This document shows positions 7,868-16,006 of a stretch of 64,000 nt of DNA, in pieces. The stretch is from Thauera sp. (GTDB lineage Bacteria; Pseudomonadota; Gammaproteobacteria; Burkholderiales; Rhodocyclaceae): the NCBI GenBank assembly GCA_017302295.1, contig JAFLDS010000010.1, positions 1 to 64,000 of the forward strand. Reading direction: 5' to 3'. Made by a program: the position numbers and the translations under genes. Below the pieces are notes generated by a model, which was not told where the DNA came from, did not search any database, and saw nothing but the letters and a program-made list of their open reading frames with translations. Each line of letters opens with the position of its first letter. Within the stretch, counting starts at the first letter, position 1.

Positions 7868-9128
7868 GCCATGGGCTCCAGTTCGGGTTGTGCGGACGCA
7901 TTCGCGGCTTGGGGTCGACGATGCTCGGCGCGCGCAGCAGCGGGAACTGCTGCCCCACCAGGCGCAGCGTCTGCACCGCCGGGCTGGCGAGCAGCAGCTT
8001 CATCATCGGGTGCCGCCACGACAGGCGGTCGACCAGGTCGTTGGCCTCGTACTTGACGTCGCCGATGCCGTCACCGTCGCGGTCCCAGCCAAGATAGTTG
8101 CTCCAGTGGTTGCCTTCCTTGACGCCCCACAATTCGTCGCGCGCGCCGACGTAGCGCACTTGTTCGCGGTTGGCGATGAAGTCGTTGTTCTCGACCTGGT
8201 TGTTCTTGGAACCGGCCCACAGATGCACGCCGACCACGTTGTCGACCACGGTGTTGCCACGCAGCGTGTTGTACTCGGCGTCGTAGATGAAGAAGCCGCG
8301 CTGGTTGCCGGCGACGACGTTGTTCTCGACCACCGCGTCCTGGATGGTGCGCAGCATGATGCCGTGGTCGGAATTGGCCCACACGCGGTTGTTGCGCACC
8401 ACCTGGTCGCGCACCTCCATCAGCGCGAGGCCGCCGCGGTTCATCCACACGTCGTTGTCCTCCCACAGGTTGCGGTAGGAGTTCATGTAATGGGTGCCGT
8501 AGCGGCTGTGATGCAGCTTGTTGCCGCGGAAGATCGCGTCGTGGCTGACGTCGACGTAGAGCGCGTCGCGCACGAAGCTGACGCGGTTGCCGATGACCCG
8601 CGCACCGCGCGTGTTGTAGAGCTGGATGCCGTTGCCGCGCTGCGAACTCTGGTAGTCGCGCTTGCCGGTGACGGTGTTGCCTTCGACGAGCACGTTGTTG
8701 GCCTGCTCGATCCACAGGCCGAACAGGTTGTAGGTGAGGTCGCAGTTGCGCACCACGGCACGATGCGAGCCGGGGAACACGTAGATGCCTGCGTTCTGGT
8801 CGCGCAGGCTGTCGCCGGAGTTGGACACGATCAGGCCTTCGATCGTGACGTCCTCGGCGGTGATGCGGATGGTGTCGCCTTTCAACCCGCCGGAGATCGT
8901 CGGCCGATCGAGTCCGCGCAGCGTCAGCGGCTTGGCGATGCGCAGGTTTTCGGCGTAAAGGGCGCGTTCGATCTCGACCACATCGCGCGGCGCGGCACGA
9001 TCGATCGCTGCCTGGATCGATTCGCCCGGCGCCACGCGCAGGGTCGCTGCGCTGGCCGTGCCCAGCACACCAGCCAGCAGTGCGAACAAGGCGACAACAC
9101 GACGAGACTGCAGGAAGCGATGCTGCAT
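7839..9128 (-). CDS. nosD: NosD, periplasmic beta-helix maturation protein
   Basis: 429 residues with a Sec signal peptide (VVALFALLAGVLGTASA). The rest is a right-handed beta-helix of short repeats of the 'NNVLVEGNTV' kind (CASH/NosD repeats), running from about residue 60 to 340. NosD binds NosF/NosY and interacts with apo-NosZ and NosL during CuZ assembly. The ATG at 9128 precedes the signal peptide. It lies 11 bp after the small membrane protein gene. Confidence 0.93.
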   Translation of the reverse strand: MQHRFLQSRRVVALFALLAGVLGTASAATLRVAPGESIQAAIDRAAPRDVVEIERALYAENLRIAKPLTLRGLDRPTISGGLKGDTIRITAEDVTIEGLIVSNSGDSLRDQNAGIYVFPGSHRAVVRNCDLTYNLFGLWIEQANNVLVEGNTVTGKRDYQSSQRGNGIQLYNTRGARVIGNRVSFVRDALYVDVSHDAIFRGNKLHHSRYGTHYMNSYRNLWEDNDVWMNRGGLALMEVRDQVVRNNRVWANSDHGIMLRTIQDAVVENNVVAGNQRGFFIYDAEYNTLRGNTVVDNVVGVHLWAGSKNNQVENNDFIANREQVRYVGARDELWGVKEGNHWSNYLGWDRDGDGIGDVKYEANDLVDRLSWRHPMMKLLLASPAVQTLRLVGQQFPLLRAPSIVDPKPRMRPHNPNWSPWRGRHFPRPN

Positions 9129-9139
9129 GCGAGATCGGT

Positions 9140-9565
9140 CTAGAGAACCAGCAGGCCGGCCGATTTGAGGCCGATGAACATCACCGCGCCGATCAGCAGG
9201 TTCTTGAAGCCGACGTAGCAGATCATGTCCATCAGTCCGGCGCGACGGTAGCGGCTGCCCCACCACGGGCCTTCCTTGACGTAGGGCTTGGAGCCCATGC
9301 GCACCGCGATCTCGAACACGCTCCAGCCGAACCACCAGCCGATGATGGCGGCGGGGGCGAGCTGCCCCAGGGCGGCGAACACCCAGGCCAGGCTCGCGGC
9401 CACGGCGAGCGCCAGCCCGGCGGCCTGGATGGCGCGCTGGCGCTGGAAGCCGCTGCGGCTCCAGGGCCACAGGTGGTCCCACAGTTCGGCGGCGAGTCGC
9501 GTCACGGTACCGCCAGAGGCATAGGGCGGTTGCATCGGTTCGGTCATGCTGCGCGGGTCGATCAT
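9140..9565 (-). CDS. Small membrane protein between nosR and nosD, unrecognised
   Basis: 141 residues with three or four hydrophobic helices (LALAVAASLAWVFAAL, PAAIIGWWFGWSVFEIAV and a C-terminal LIGAVMFIGLKSAGLLVL). It has no Cys pair or heme motif. I do not recognise the family. It sits 39 bp after nosR and 11 bp before nosD, in the same orientation, so it is co-transcribed with them. A membrane helper for NosR electron transfer or NosDFY is conceivable but only inferred from position. Confidence 0.7.
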   Translation of the reverse strand: MIDPRSMTEPMQPPYASGGTVTRLAAELWDHLWPWSRSGFQRQRAIQAAGLALAVAASLAWVFAALGQLAPAAIIGWWFGWSVFEIAVRMGSKPYVKEGPWWGSRYRRAGLMDMICYVGFKNLLIGAVMFIGLKSAGLLVL

Positions 9566-9604
9566 GATTCTGTCCTCATCGGTCAGCGGTTTGACGGTCG
9601 CGCC

Positions 9605-11812
9605 TCAGGCCTTCGTCACCGGCACCGGTTTGATCGGGATGACCTTTTTGATAGGCATGTAGTAACCGTCCTTGCCAATCGGTGTCAACGGCAGGTCGGC
9701 CTTGAGGCGCCGCTTGCGCTCCTGTGCCAGCGGCGGGCAGGCGTGTTCGTCGGTATAGAGCACCATGCAGTCCAGGCAGTGCATGCACTCGCGGTGATCG
9801 ATGCGGCCGTGCTCGTCGATCGCCAGCGAGCCGCAACCCACCGCGCAGGCCTTGCAGCTGCTGCATTCCTGCTTGCGCCGCAGGCCGAACCAGCGGAAGG
9901 TCGAAGGCATCGCCAGCGCGCCGCCGAGCGGGCACAGGTACTTGCAGAACGGTCGCTCCATGAAGATCGACAGGCCGAGCAGGCTCGCGGCGAACAGCGT
10001 GTAGGGCCAGCTGCGGTTGAACAGTCCGACCAGGTAGGTGGTCTTGAAGGGCTCGATCTCGGCCAGCTTCTCGGCCAGCCCCATCGAGAACATGGACACC
10101 GCAAGCAATACGAAGAAGGCGGCGTACTTCACCCACTTCAGGCGGTTGTGCCACTTCATCGGCAGCGCGAACTGAAAGCGTCCCAGCCCGATCGCCTTGC
10201 CGACCTTGTACAGCAGCTCCGACAGCGAGCCGAAGGGGCACAGCCAGCCGCAGAACAGGCCGCGGCCCCACACGAAGGTGGTGACGATGATGAAGATCCA
10301 GAACAGGAAAATGAAGGGATCGGTCAGGAACAGCTCCCACTCCCACTTGAACAGCAGCGAGTGGAACCAGGTCAGCACCTGGGTGATCGACGGCTGGGCG
10401 AGCAGGCCGAAGCCGACGAAGCCGATGCTGATGATCCAGGCGGTGTACTTGAAGGCATTCACCGGCCACTTGTTCTTGCGCGTCGAGCGGCGCGTCAGCG
10501 CGTCGCGCTTGGCATAGACGATGGCGACGACGATGAGCAGGGTGGAGAACAGCGCGATCTCGAGCGCGCGCGCCTTCCACACCTTCACCCAGGGAGCGTC
10601 GGGCTTGATCACCGCGGGCCGGCCGCCTTCCATGTAGCGCGCCGGCACCCAGTATTCGTCGCTGAAGCTGACGAAATCGCGGTGGCCAGTTTCGCGGTCG
10701 AGCTTGTTGGCCAGGAAGACGAGGTTCCACGGGTAGGCGGCGCTGAAGCCCGGGTCGCGGATGATGAAGATCGCCGACTCCTTGTAGGCCGGCGCCCCGG
10801 CGGCCTTCAGGCCCCACAGGTTCAGGTAGTCGAGGTCGCGGAAGGTGTAGGCGTCCATGTCCTGGGCTACCTGCACGCGGTCGTAGATGCCGCCGCGCAC
10901 GAAGCCTGAGCCCTTGAATGAATCGGTGCCGTTGGCGACGATGAAGATCGCGTTGTCGGTGGGTTTGAGGCGCGACATCAGGCTGTTGTAGCCGTCGTCG
11001 CCGAGCAGGCTGCGGCCCACCGACGGCGTGTTCAGGAAGCCGTAGTACATGTCGATGTAGGGCTGGTCGGCGCGCGGCATGCCGAGCTGCTCCGGGCGCA
11101 CCGTCAGCCGCCGCACGCTCCCCTCGGCGACGAGTTGGTCCCAGCCGAGCTTGTCATTGACTGCCGCGAAACGGATCGCCGGCTTCGGCTCCACCTTCAG
11201 GATGCCGACCTGGCGCGCGATGGCGACGCCCGAGCGCATGATCACCTGGTTCTGCGCGATCACCGTCACGGTGGCGCCGGTGATGGCGTCCAGGCCGATC
11301 ATGGCTTCGCCCTCGCGGGCCTTGCCGATCTCGATCTTGTCGCCGACGAACTTGCCCAGGTATTGCCTGATGAACTTCGTCAGCACGCTCTCGGGGATGC
11401 CGAGCAGCAGGATCGGTTCGCTGTGGCGCAGGATCTTGGTGCCGGTGATGATGCCCTTGGTGTCCATGCCGATCAGCGTGATCACCGGCTTGCCCGAGTA
11501 GGCCGGGATATCGACGATGTCTGTGGACAGGAAGGCATAGCCGACCAGCGTCTTTTGCCCGCCTTCGCTGCGGTAGGCCTCGACATAGGCTGGCTTGCCC
11601 TTGCGGGGCGAGAAGCTGTCCGCGCCTGGCACCACCTCGCCACAGGGCACATGGATGCACAGCTCGGCGTCGGTGTTGATTCCGGCCGGCAGCGGTGCCT
11701 CGTAGGCGCCCTGTTCCGCGAGTACGGGCGCGGACAGGAGGGCGGTGGTGGCGAAGAGTGCGGCCACGGCGAGACGGCGCAGGGCGGAGAGCGGATTCAT
11801 GGCGCTGTCCAT
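9605..11812 (-). CDS. nosR: NosR, membrane flavo-iron-sulfur protein
   Basis: 735 residues. A signal sequence is followed by a periplasmic FMN-binding domain with DAITGAT (T181 is the likely covalent flavin site). Several membrane helices follow, with the cysteine motifs CGWLCPFG and CKYLCPLGG, and then a cytoplasmic ferredoxin-like end with CSSCKACAVGC and CMHCLDC. NosR donates electrons to NosZ from the quinol pool and is needed for nosZ expression in other denitrifiers. ATG 11812 is used; ATG 11800 is possible. An FNR-type promoter lies directly upstream. Confidence 0.95.
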   Translation of the reverse strand: MDSAMNPLSALRRLAVAALFATTALLSAPVLAEQGAYEAPLPAGINTDAELCIHVPCGEVVPGADSFSPRKGKPAYVEAYRSEGGQKTLVGYAFLSTDIVDIPAYSGKPVITLIGMDTKGIITGTKILRHSEPILLLGIPESVLTKFIRQYLGKFVGDKIEIGKAREGEAMIGLDAITGATVTVIAQNQVIMRSGVAIARQVGILKVEPKPAIRFAAVNDKLGWDQLVAEGSVRRLTVRPEQLGMPRADQPYIDMYYGFLNTPSVGRSLLGDDGYNSLMSRLKPTDNAIFIVANGTDSFKGSGFVRGGIYDRVQVAQDMDAYTFRDLDYLNLWGLKAAGAPAYKESAIFIIRDPGFSAAYPWNLVFLANKLDRETGHRDFVSFSDEYWVPARYMEGGRPAVIKPDAPWVKVWKARALEIALFSTLLIVVAIVYAKRDALTRRSTRKNKWPVNAFKYTAWIISIGFVGFGLLAQPSITQVLTWFHSLLFKWEWELFLTDPFIFLFWIFIIVTTFVWGRGLFCGWLCPFGSLSELLYKVGKAIGLGRFQFALPMKWHNRLKWVKYAAFFVLLAVSMFSMGLAEKLAEIEPFKTTYLVGLFNRSWPYTLFAASLLGLSIFMERPFCKYLCPLGGALAMPSTFRWFGLRRKQECSSCKACAVGCGSLAIDEHGRIDHRECMHCLDCMVLYTDEHACPPLAQERKRRLKADLPLTPIGKDGYYMPIKKVIPIKPVPVTKA

Positions 11813-11821
11813 CAGTAAAAG

Positions 11822-11870
11822 ATGATGCAGTTTAGAAACTGCATCCGCCGCTGTAATTGTTTCGTATCAA
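11822..11870 (-). promoter_or_regulatory. nosR promoter: FNR box and a 22-bp palindrome over the -10
   Basis: TTGTTTCGTATCAA (11857-11870) matches TTGAT-N4-ATCAA at 9 of 10 bases. On the minus strand, TAAACT (11834-11829) is a good -10 at the class II spacing, with a predicted start near 11822. A perfect inverted repeat, GATGCAGTTT-AG-AAACTGCATC (11824-11845), covers the -10 hexamer. It could be an operator for a second regulator or a hairpin at the start of the message. Confidence 0.7.
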
Positions 11871-11917
11871 TTTAACTAAGCGAAGCAAAAACAAGGGCTT
11901 GAGTCATTAAAGGCGAA

Positions 11918-11952
11918 ACGGGGCACGAGGGGTTCATACCCCCGTGCCCCGT
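11918..11952 (-). terminator. Terminator-like hairpin after nosZ
   Basis: ACGGGGCACG (918-927) pairs with CGTGCCCCGT (943-952). The stem extends through GGGG/CCCC past one bulged A to the loop TTCATA (11933-11938). It lies 19 bp after the nosZ stop on the minus strand and separates nosZ from the nosR promoter, so nosZ and nosR are probably separate transcripts. The T tract after the stem is weak. Confidence 0.7.
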
Positions 11953-11970
11953 CCTTCTCCCCCGCCTCAA

Positions 11971-13914
11971 TCAGGCTTCGACGATCATCCGGCTACGCAT
12001 CTCCAGATGCAGCGCGTGGCAGAAGTGCGTGCAGTAGCACCAGAACACGCCCGGCTTGTCGGCCTTGAAGGTGACCGACTTGGTCTCCTGCGGATTGCAG
12101 ATGAAGTTGACGTTGTACTTCGGAATCGCGAAGCCGTGCGTCAGATCCTCGACCTTGTCGAGGTTGGTGAGGATGACCGTGACCTCATCGCCGACCTTGA
12201 GCTTGAACTCGCGCGGTTCGAAGGCCGGCGCCTGCGAGGTGATCCGCACCGTGACTTTCTTGCCCTCGCGGAACACGCCGGCTTCCTTCATGTCCTTGGT
12301 CGCGTTCGGGAACTCGTCCAGCGTGTACACCTGCTTCGGTGACAGCAGCTCGCGCTTGAAGATGATGAAGTCGTGCGGCTCGGGGCGCACCGGATGGTCG
12401 GCCACCAGGCGCATCTTGTCGCCCGAGATGTCGACCAGCTGCTCGGTTTCGGCATGCAGCGGGCCCACCGGCAGGAAGCGGTCCTTCGAGAACTTGCAGC
12501 CCACCGCCAGCCACTTGCCGTCGGCGAACATGGTTTCCGACTGCGAGGCGTTGATGTGGCCCGGCTGGTAATGCACGTCGAGACGGTCGACGACGTATTG
12601 CGCGGCTTTGTCGCCGGCATGAAACTTGATCGCGGCGTCGACGTTCCACTTCACGATCTGGCTGTCGAGGAAGAGCGTGGTGTAGGCGTTGCCGCGGCCG
12701 TCGAAGGCGGTGTGCAGCGGGCCGAGGCCGATCTCGACTTCAGCGACGATGGCCTTGTCGAGTTCGGGCAGGTTGCCGTCGAACCATTCCAGCACCTTGG
12801 CGAGCTCGATCACCGTCGCGGTGGGCGACAGCTTGCCGGCGCAGATGAAGTACTTGCCGTCCGGGCTGGCATTCACGCCGTGCGGGTTTTTCGGCACCGA
12901 CACGTAGGCGGTCAGCGCAGTCTTGGGGTCGGTGTTGGCGGCCTTGGTGCCATCGACCACCGGCACCTTGGAGGTGCCGTAGGTGGTGAACTTGCCGTCC
13001 TTCACCGCCTGCTCGATACGGGCGATGTTGAAGAACAGGCAGGAGTCGCGCTCGGCCGACATCATGCCTTCGTAGTGGAAGCCGCCTTCGGTGTTGTACT
13101 GGTTGGTGGCAGCGAGCTTGCCGTCGTAGGACGAGGCGGCGAGGTCGCAGTTGCCGTCGATCAGCACCTGCCAGCGCACTTCCATGGTCTCGGCGTCGAC
13201 GCACGAGAACAGCGTGCGGTACTTCTCCGGCGACTCGAGGTCGCGGCCGTCGTTGGGCAGCGGGATGTGGAACTCGGCGCCGCAGAAAACGCGCGTGGTG
13301 TAGTTGATCGCCGGGTCGACCGGGTCGCGCTTGTCCGGGAAAATCCCGTGGAAGCCCTGCACGTTGGGCAGCTCGGTGATCTTGTCGCAGATGAAATAGT
13401 CGAGCCGGATGCGGGCGATGCGGCTGTTGATCTTGTCGTTGATCCAGGCATAGCGGCCGTCGTAGTTGCCGTCCTTGTAGGAGGCATGCGTGTGGTGCGT
13501 GTCGGCGACGGTGTACCTGAGGCTGCCATCGGGTTTCGTCCCCATGACCGCCTTCGATTCGTTGGTGATGCCCCAGCCGACCAGCGCGTCGGGCACGAAG
13601 CAGGGTACGCGGTGCAACTCGCGGCCGGACGGCAGGCCGAGGACGCGGAAGTCGCCGGTGTGGCCGCCAGACCACAGACCGTAATAGGTATCGAGCTCAC
13701 CGGGCGCCAGGTGCGGGCTGTTGCCGTGGGCCGCTGCGGGCGCCGCAGCGGGAGCAGGGGCGGCAGGTGCAGCGGGCGGGGTTTCCTTGTTGCATGCCGA
13801 CAGACCGACCGACAGGCCCGCGCCTGCGAGGCCGGCGAGTGCCGCCGTGTTGAGGAACTTGCGCCGGCTCGGGTCGGGCATCTCGCCCACGGGGTTCATC
13901 GCAGTGTCGTTCAT
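11971..13914 (-). CDS. nosZ: Nitrous oxide reductase NosZ (clade I)
   Basis: 647 residues. It reduces N2O to N2 in the periplasm. The Tat signal has SRRKFLNTAALAG at residue 16. The CuZ region contains DTHHTHASYKDGNYDGRY, and the C-terminal cupredoxin domain has the CuA motif CYCTHFCHALHLEM. The Tat signal and separate nosR indicate clade I. Oddly, the signal peptide ends in GLSAC, a lipobox-like sequence, followed by an Ala/Pro tether of some 25 residues, so a lipid-anchored NosZ is possible. It is preceded by its own FNR-type promoter and a 127-base leader. Confidence 0.97.
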   Translation of the reverse strand: MNDTAMNPVGEMPDPSRRKFLNTAALAGLAGAGLSVGLSACNKETPPAAPAAPAPAAAPAAAHGNSPHLAPGELDTYYGLWSGGHTGDFRVLGLPSGRELHRVPCFVPDALVGWGITNESKAVMGTKPDGSLRYTVADTHHTHASYKDGNYDGRYAWINDKINSRIARIRLDYFICDKITELPNVQGFHGIFPDKRDPVDPAINYTTRVFCGAEFHIPLPNDGRDLESPEKYRTLFSCVDAETMEVRWQVLIDGNCDLAASSYDGKLAATNQYNTEGGFHYEGMMSAERDSCLFFNIARIEQAVKDGKFTTYGTSKVPVVDGTKAANTDPKTALTAYVSVPKNPHGVNASPDGKYFICAGKLSPTATVIELAKVLEWFDGNLPELDKAIVAEVEIGLGPLHTAFDGRGNAYTTLFLDSQIVKWNVDAAIKFHAGDKAAQYVVDRLDVHYQPGHINASQSETMFADGKWLAVGCKFSKDRFLPVGPLHAETEQLVDISGDKMRLVADHPVRPEPHDFIIFKRELLSPKQVYTLDEFPNATKDMKEAGVFREGKKVTVRITSQAPAFEPREFKLKVGDEVTVILTNLDKVEDLTHGFAIPKYNVNFICNPQETKSVTFKADKPGVFWCYCTHFCHALHLEMRSRMIVEA

Positions 13915-14010
13915 GGTGTTGTCGCTCCCGTTTCAGGTGTGTCGGTGCTCGCCGTGTCATTGGGCCGGGGACGTGCCACCGGCGGGGTGCGAGGCTTGTT
14001 GCGTTTGCCT

Positions 14011-14040
14011 GCGACAAATTGACCTGTGACGTTTTGTCGC
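14011..14040 (-). promoter_or_regulatory. Hairpin at the 5' end of the predicted nosZ leader
   Basis: GCGACAAA (14011-14018) and TTTGTCGC (14033-14040) form an 8-bp stem with a 14-base loop. The predicted nosZ transcription start is 14041, so the RNA would begin in this stem. That may protect the 5' end or hold a regulator site. The prediction depends on the start site inferred from the FNR box. Confidence 0.45.
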
Positions 14041-14100
14041 ACCTTCATTCTAGGGAGCGGAACGGCTGTGGAACCTTGATCTAACGCAAGGATGGATAAT
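14041..14100. promoter_or_regulatory. Divergent nosZ/regB promoter region with FNR-like box
   Basis: TTGATCTAACGCAA (14076-14089) has one perfect FNR half-site and a 3-of-5 second half. For nosZ (minus), TAGAAT at 14052-14047 is a -10 at the class II spacing, giving a start near 14041. In the other direction GATAAT (14095-14100) is a good -10 for regB, whose ATG is at 14142 behind AGGAAAGG. One FNR site may thus influence both genes. Confidence 0.6.
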
Positions 14101-14141
14101 CTCGTCCGGCTCTATCCAACAGAGTCAGGGAATAGGAAAGG

Positions 14142-15464
14142 ATGAAGCAGCGCGACCCGAGCCAGCCAACAGTTCGCCCGCAGATCGCCGTGTCGGCGTT
14201 TTCATCGCGGGCGGAACTTGCGCGCCTGCTGCAGCTGCGCTGGCTGTCGGTGGTCGCGATGGCTCTCATCGCCCTGATGGCCTTTCCGCTGCTCGCTCCG
14301 GCGCAGCCGGTTTCGCCGCTGCTGGGCGTCATGCTCGTGCTGGTCGCGGCCAACTTCGCACTCCTGGCGGGCGGGGTGCGCGCCGGTGCATTTCCGCAAC
14401 TGGCGGTGGATCTGGTCGCGTGGGCGACGTTCCTGTATTTCGGCGGTGGGGTCACCAACCCGGCGATTTCCTTGCTGCTGCCGCTGGTCGCGGTCGGCGC
14501 GGCGATGCTGCCGGCGGCGCAGGCTTGGACGCTCGCTGCGCTGGCGGTGGCAATCTATTCGCTGTTGTGGCATTTCCATGTGCCGGTGCAACTGGCCGAT
14601 GCACACATGGCGATGCGCCTGCACCTGGCCGGCATGTGGCTGAGCTTCGCCTTGTCGGCGGCGACGGTGGTGTGGTTCGTGGCCCGCATGAACGCGGCGC
14701 TAGCACGGCGAGAGCGCGACCTTGCCGCAGCGAGGGCGGCGCGTGCGCGCGACGCCTATGTGGTCGGCCTGGGCAAGCTCGCCGCCGGTGCGGCCCACCG
14801 GCTCGGCACGCCGCTCGGCACCCTGCGCATCCTGGTCGACGAACTCGGACGACGCTCCGACCTCGCGGCCGAGACCCGGGAAGACGTCGAACTGATGCGG
14901 CGCCAGATCGACGATTGCCGCGACATCCTCACCAGCCTCACGCGCGACGCCGGTCAGCAGCGCGCGGAGCAGGGCGGCACCGCCCGCGCGGGCGAGTGGC
15001 TCGACGCGGTGATCGCGCGCTGGCGGCGATTGCGTCCGCATGCGGCGGTCGAACTGCAGTGCGACCGCGCGGTGGGCAATGCGGCCATTGTCGCTGATGC
15101 CAGTCTGGGCGAGGCGCTGCACAACCTGATCGACAACGGTGCGAACGCGAATGTGGCAAGCGGGCGCGACGGCGAAGCAGTGCAGGTCGTGGCTGTGAGC
15201 GCCGGGCAGCAGCTGACGGTGGACGTTTGCGATCGCGGTCCTGGCATGCCGGCTCGGCTCGTCGACACGCTGCTCGGCGGCGAGGCGCAGCCCGGGCTGA
15301 CCGATGGCATTGCCAGCCCCGTCAGGTCGAAGGGCATGGGTGTGGGCTTGTTGCTCGCCCAGACTGCGGTTGAGCACCACGGCGGTGCGTTGTCGTTTCA
15401 TCCCCGCCCCGGTGGTGGCACCATTGCCCGCCTGACCCTTCCGCTGCAGGATGCAAGCCGATGA
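14142..15464 (+). CDS. regB: RegB/PrrB-type redox sensor histidine kinase
   Basis: 440 residues with six N-terminal membrane helices. GGGVTNPA near residue 100 matches the quinone-sensing GGxxNP motif of RegB. The H-box AAHRLGTPLGTL has its phosphorylated His at 219, and Cys259 lies exactly 40 residues later, as the redox-active Cys265 does after His225 in Rhodobacter RegB. GMGVGLLLAQTAVEHHGG is the G2 ATP-binding box. The stop overlaps regA by ATGA. The family controls respiratory and denitrification genes; next to nosZ, control of nos genes is likely but inferred. Confidence 0.88.
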   Translation: MKQRDPSQPTVRPQIAVSAFSSRAELARLLQLRWLSVVAMALIALMAFPLLAPAQPVSPLLGVMLVLVAANFALLAGGVRAGAFPQLAVDLVAWATFLYFGGGVTNPAISLLLPLVAVGAAMLPAAQAWTLAALAVAIYSLLWHFHVPVQLADAHMAMRLHLAGMWLSFALSAATVVWFVARMNAALARRERDLAAARAARARDAYVVGLGKLAAGAAHRLGTPLGTLRILVDELGRRSDLAAETREDVELMRRQIDDCRDILTSLTRDAGQQRAEQGGTARAGEWLDAVIARWRRLRPHAAVELQCDRAVGNAAIVADASLGEALHNLIDNGANANVASGRDGEAVQVVAVSAGQQLTVDVCDRGPGMPARLVDTLLGGEAQPGLTDGIASPVRSKGMGVGLLLAQTAVEHHGGALSFHPRPGGGTIARLTLPLQDASR

Positions 15465-16003
15465 CGAATGCCGATGCCGCCACCCTGCTGGTGGTCGACG
15501 ATGATCCCGCCTTCAACCGGGTGCTGGTGCGCGCGCTCGGCCAGCGCGGCTTCGACTGCTATGGCGCCACCGACAGCGAGGGTGCGCTGGAGCTGGCGGG
15601 CGACCACGCGCCCGAGTTCATCGTGCTCGACCTGAACATCGGCGGCGAATCCGGCCTCAAGCTGATCCGGCCGCTGCTGGAGGCCAGCCCCGGCGCGCGC
15701 ATCCTGGTGCTCACCGGCTACGCCAGCATCGCCACCGCGGTGGATGCGGTGAAGCTGGGCGCCACGCAGTACCTCGCCAAGCCGGCGGATGTGGATGCCA
15801 TCATCAAGGCCCTGCATGCGGAGGACGTGGTGCTCGACGACCGTGCGCCGGACGCGCCGATGTCGGTCGACCGGCTCGAGTGGGAGCACATCCAGCGCGT
15901 GCTCGCCGAGCACGACGGCAACATCTCCGCCACCGCGCGTGCGCTGCAGATGCACCGCCGCACGCTGCAGCGCAAGCTGGCGCGGCCGCCTGGCGGTGCT
16001 TAG
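15461..16003 (+). CDS. regA: RegA/PrrA/ActR-type response regulator
   Basis: 180 residues. The receiver domain has the acidic pair in LLVVDDDPAF, the phosphoacceptor Asp in FIVLDLNIGGESG and the conserved Lys in YLAKPADV. A short C-terminal Fis-like helix-turn-helix ends in HRRTLQRKLAR, the hallmark of RegA, which lacks the sigma54 AAA domain. It is activated by the overlapping kinase gene (ATGA). Confidence 0.9.
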   Translation: MTNADAATLLVVDDDPAFNRVLVRALGQRGFDCYGATDSEGALELAGDHAPEFIVLDLNIGGESGLKLIRPLLEASPGARILVLTGYASIATAVDAVKLGATQYLAKPADVDAIIKALHAEDVVLDDRAPDAPMSVDRLEWEHIQRVLAEHDGNISATARALQMHRRTLQRKLARPPGGA

Positions 16004-16006
16004 GCA

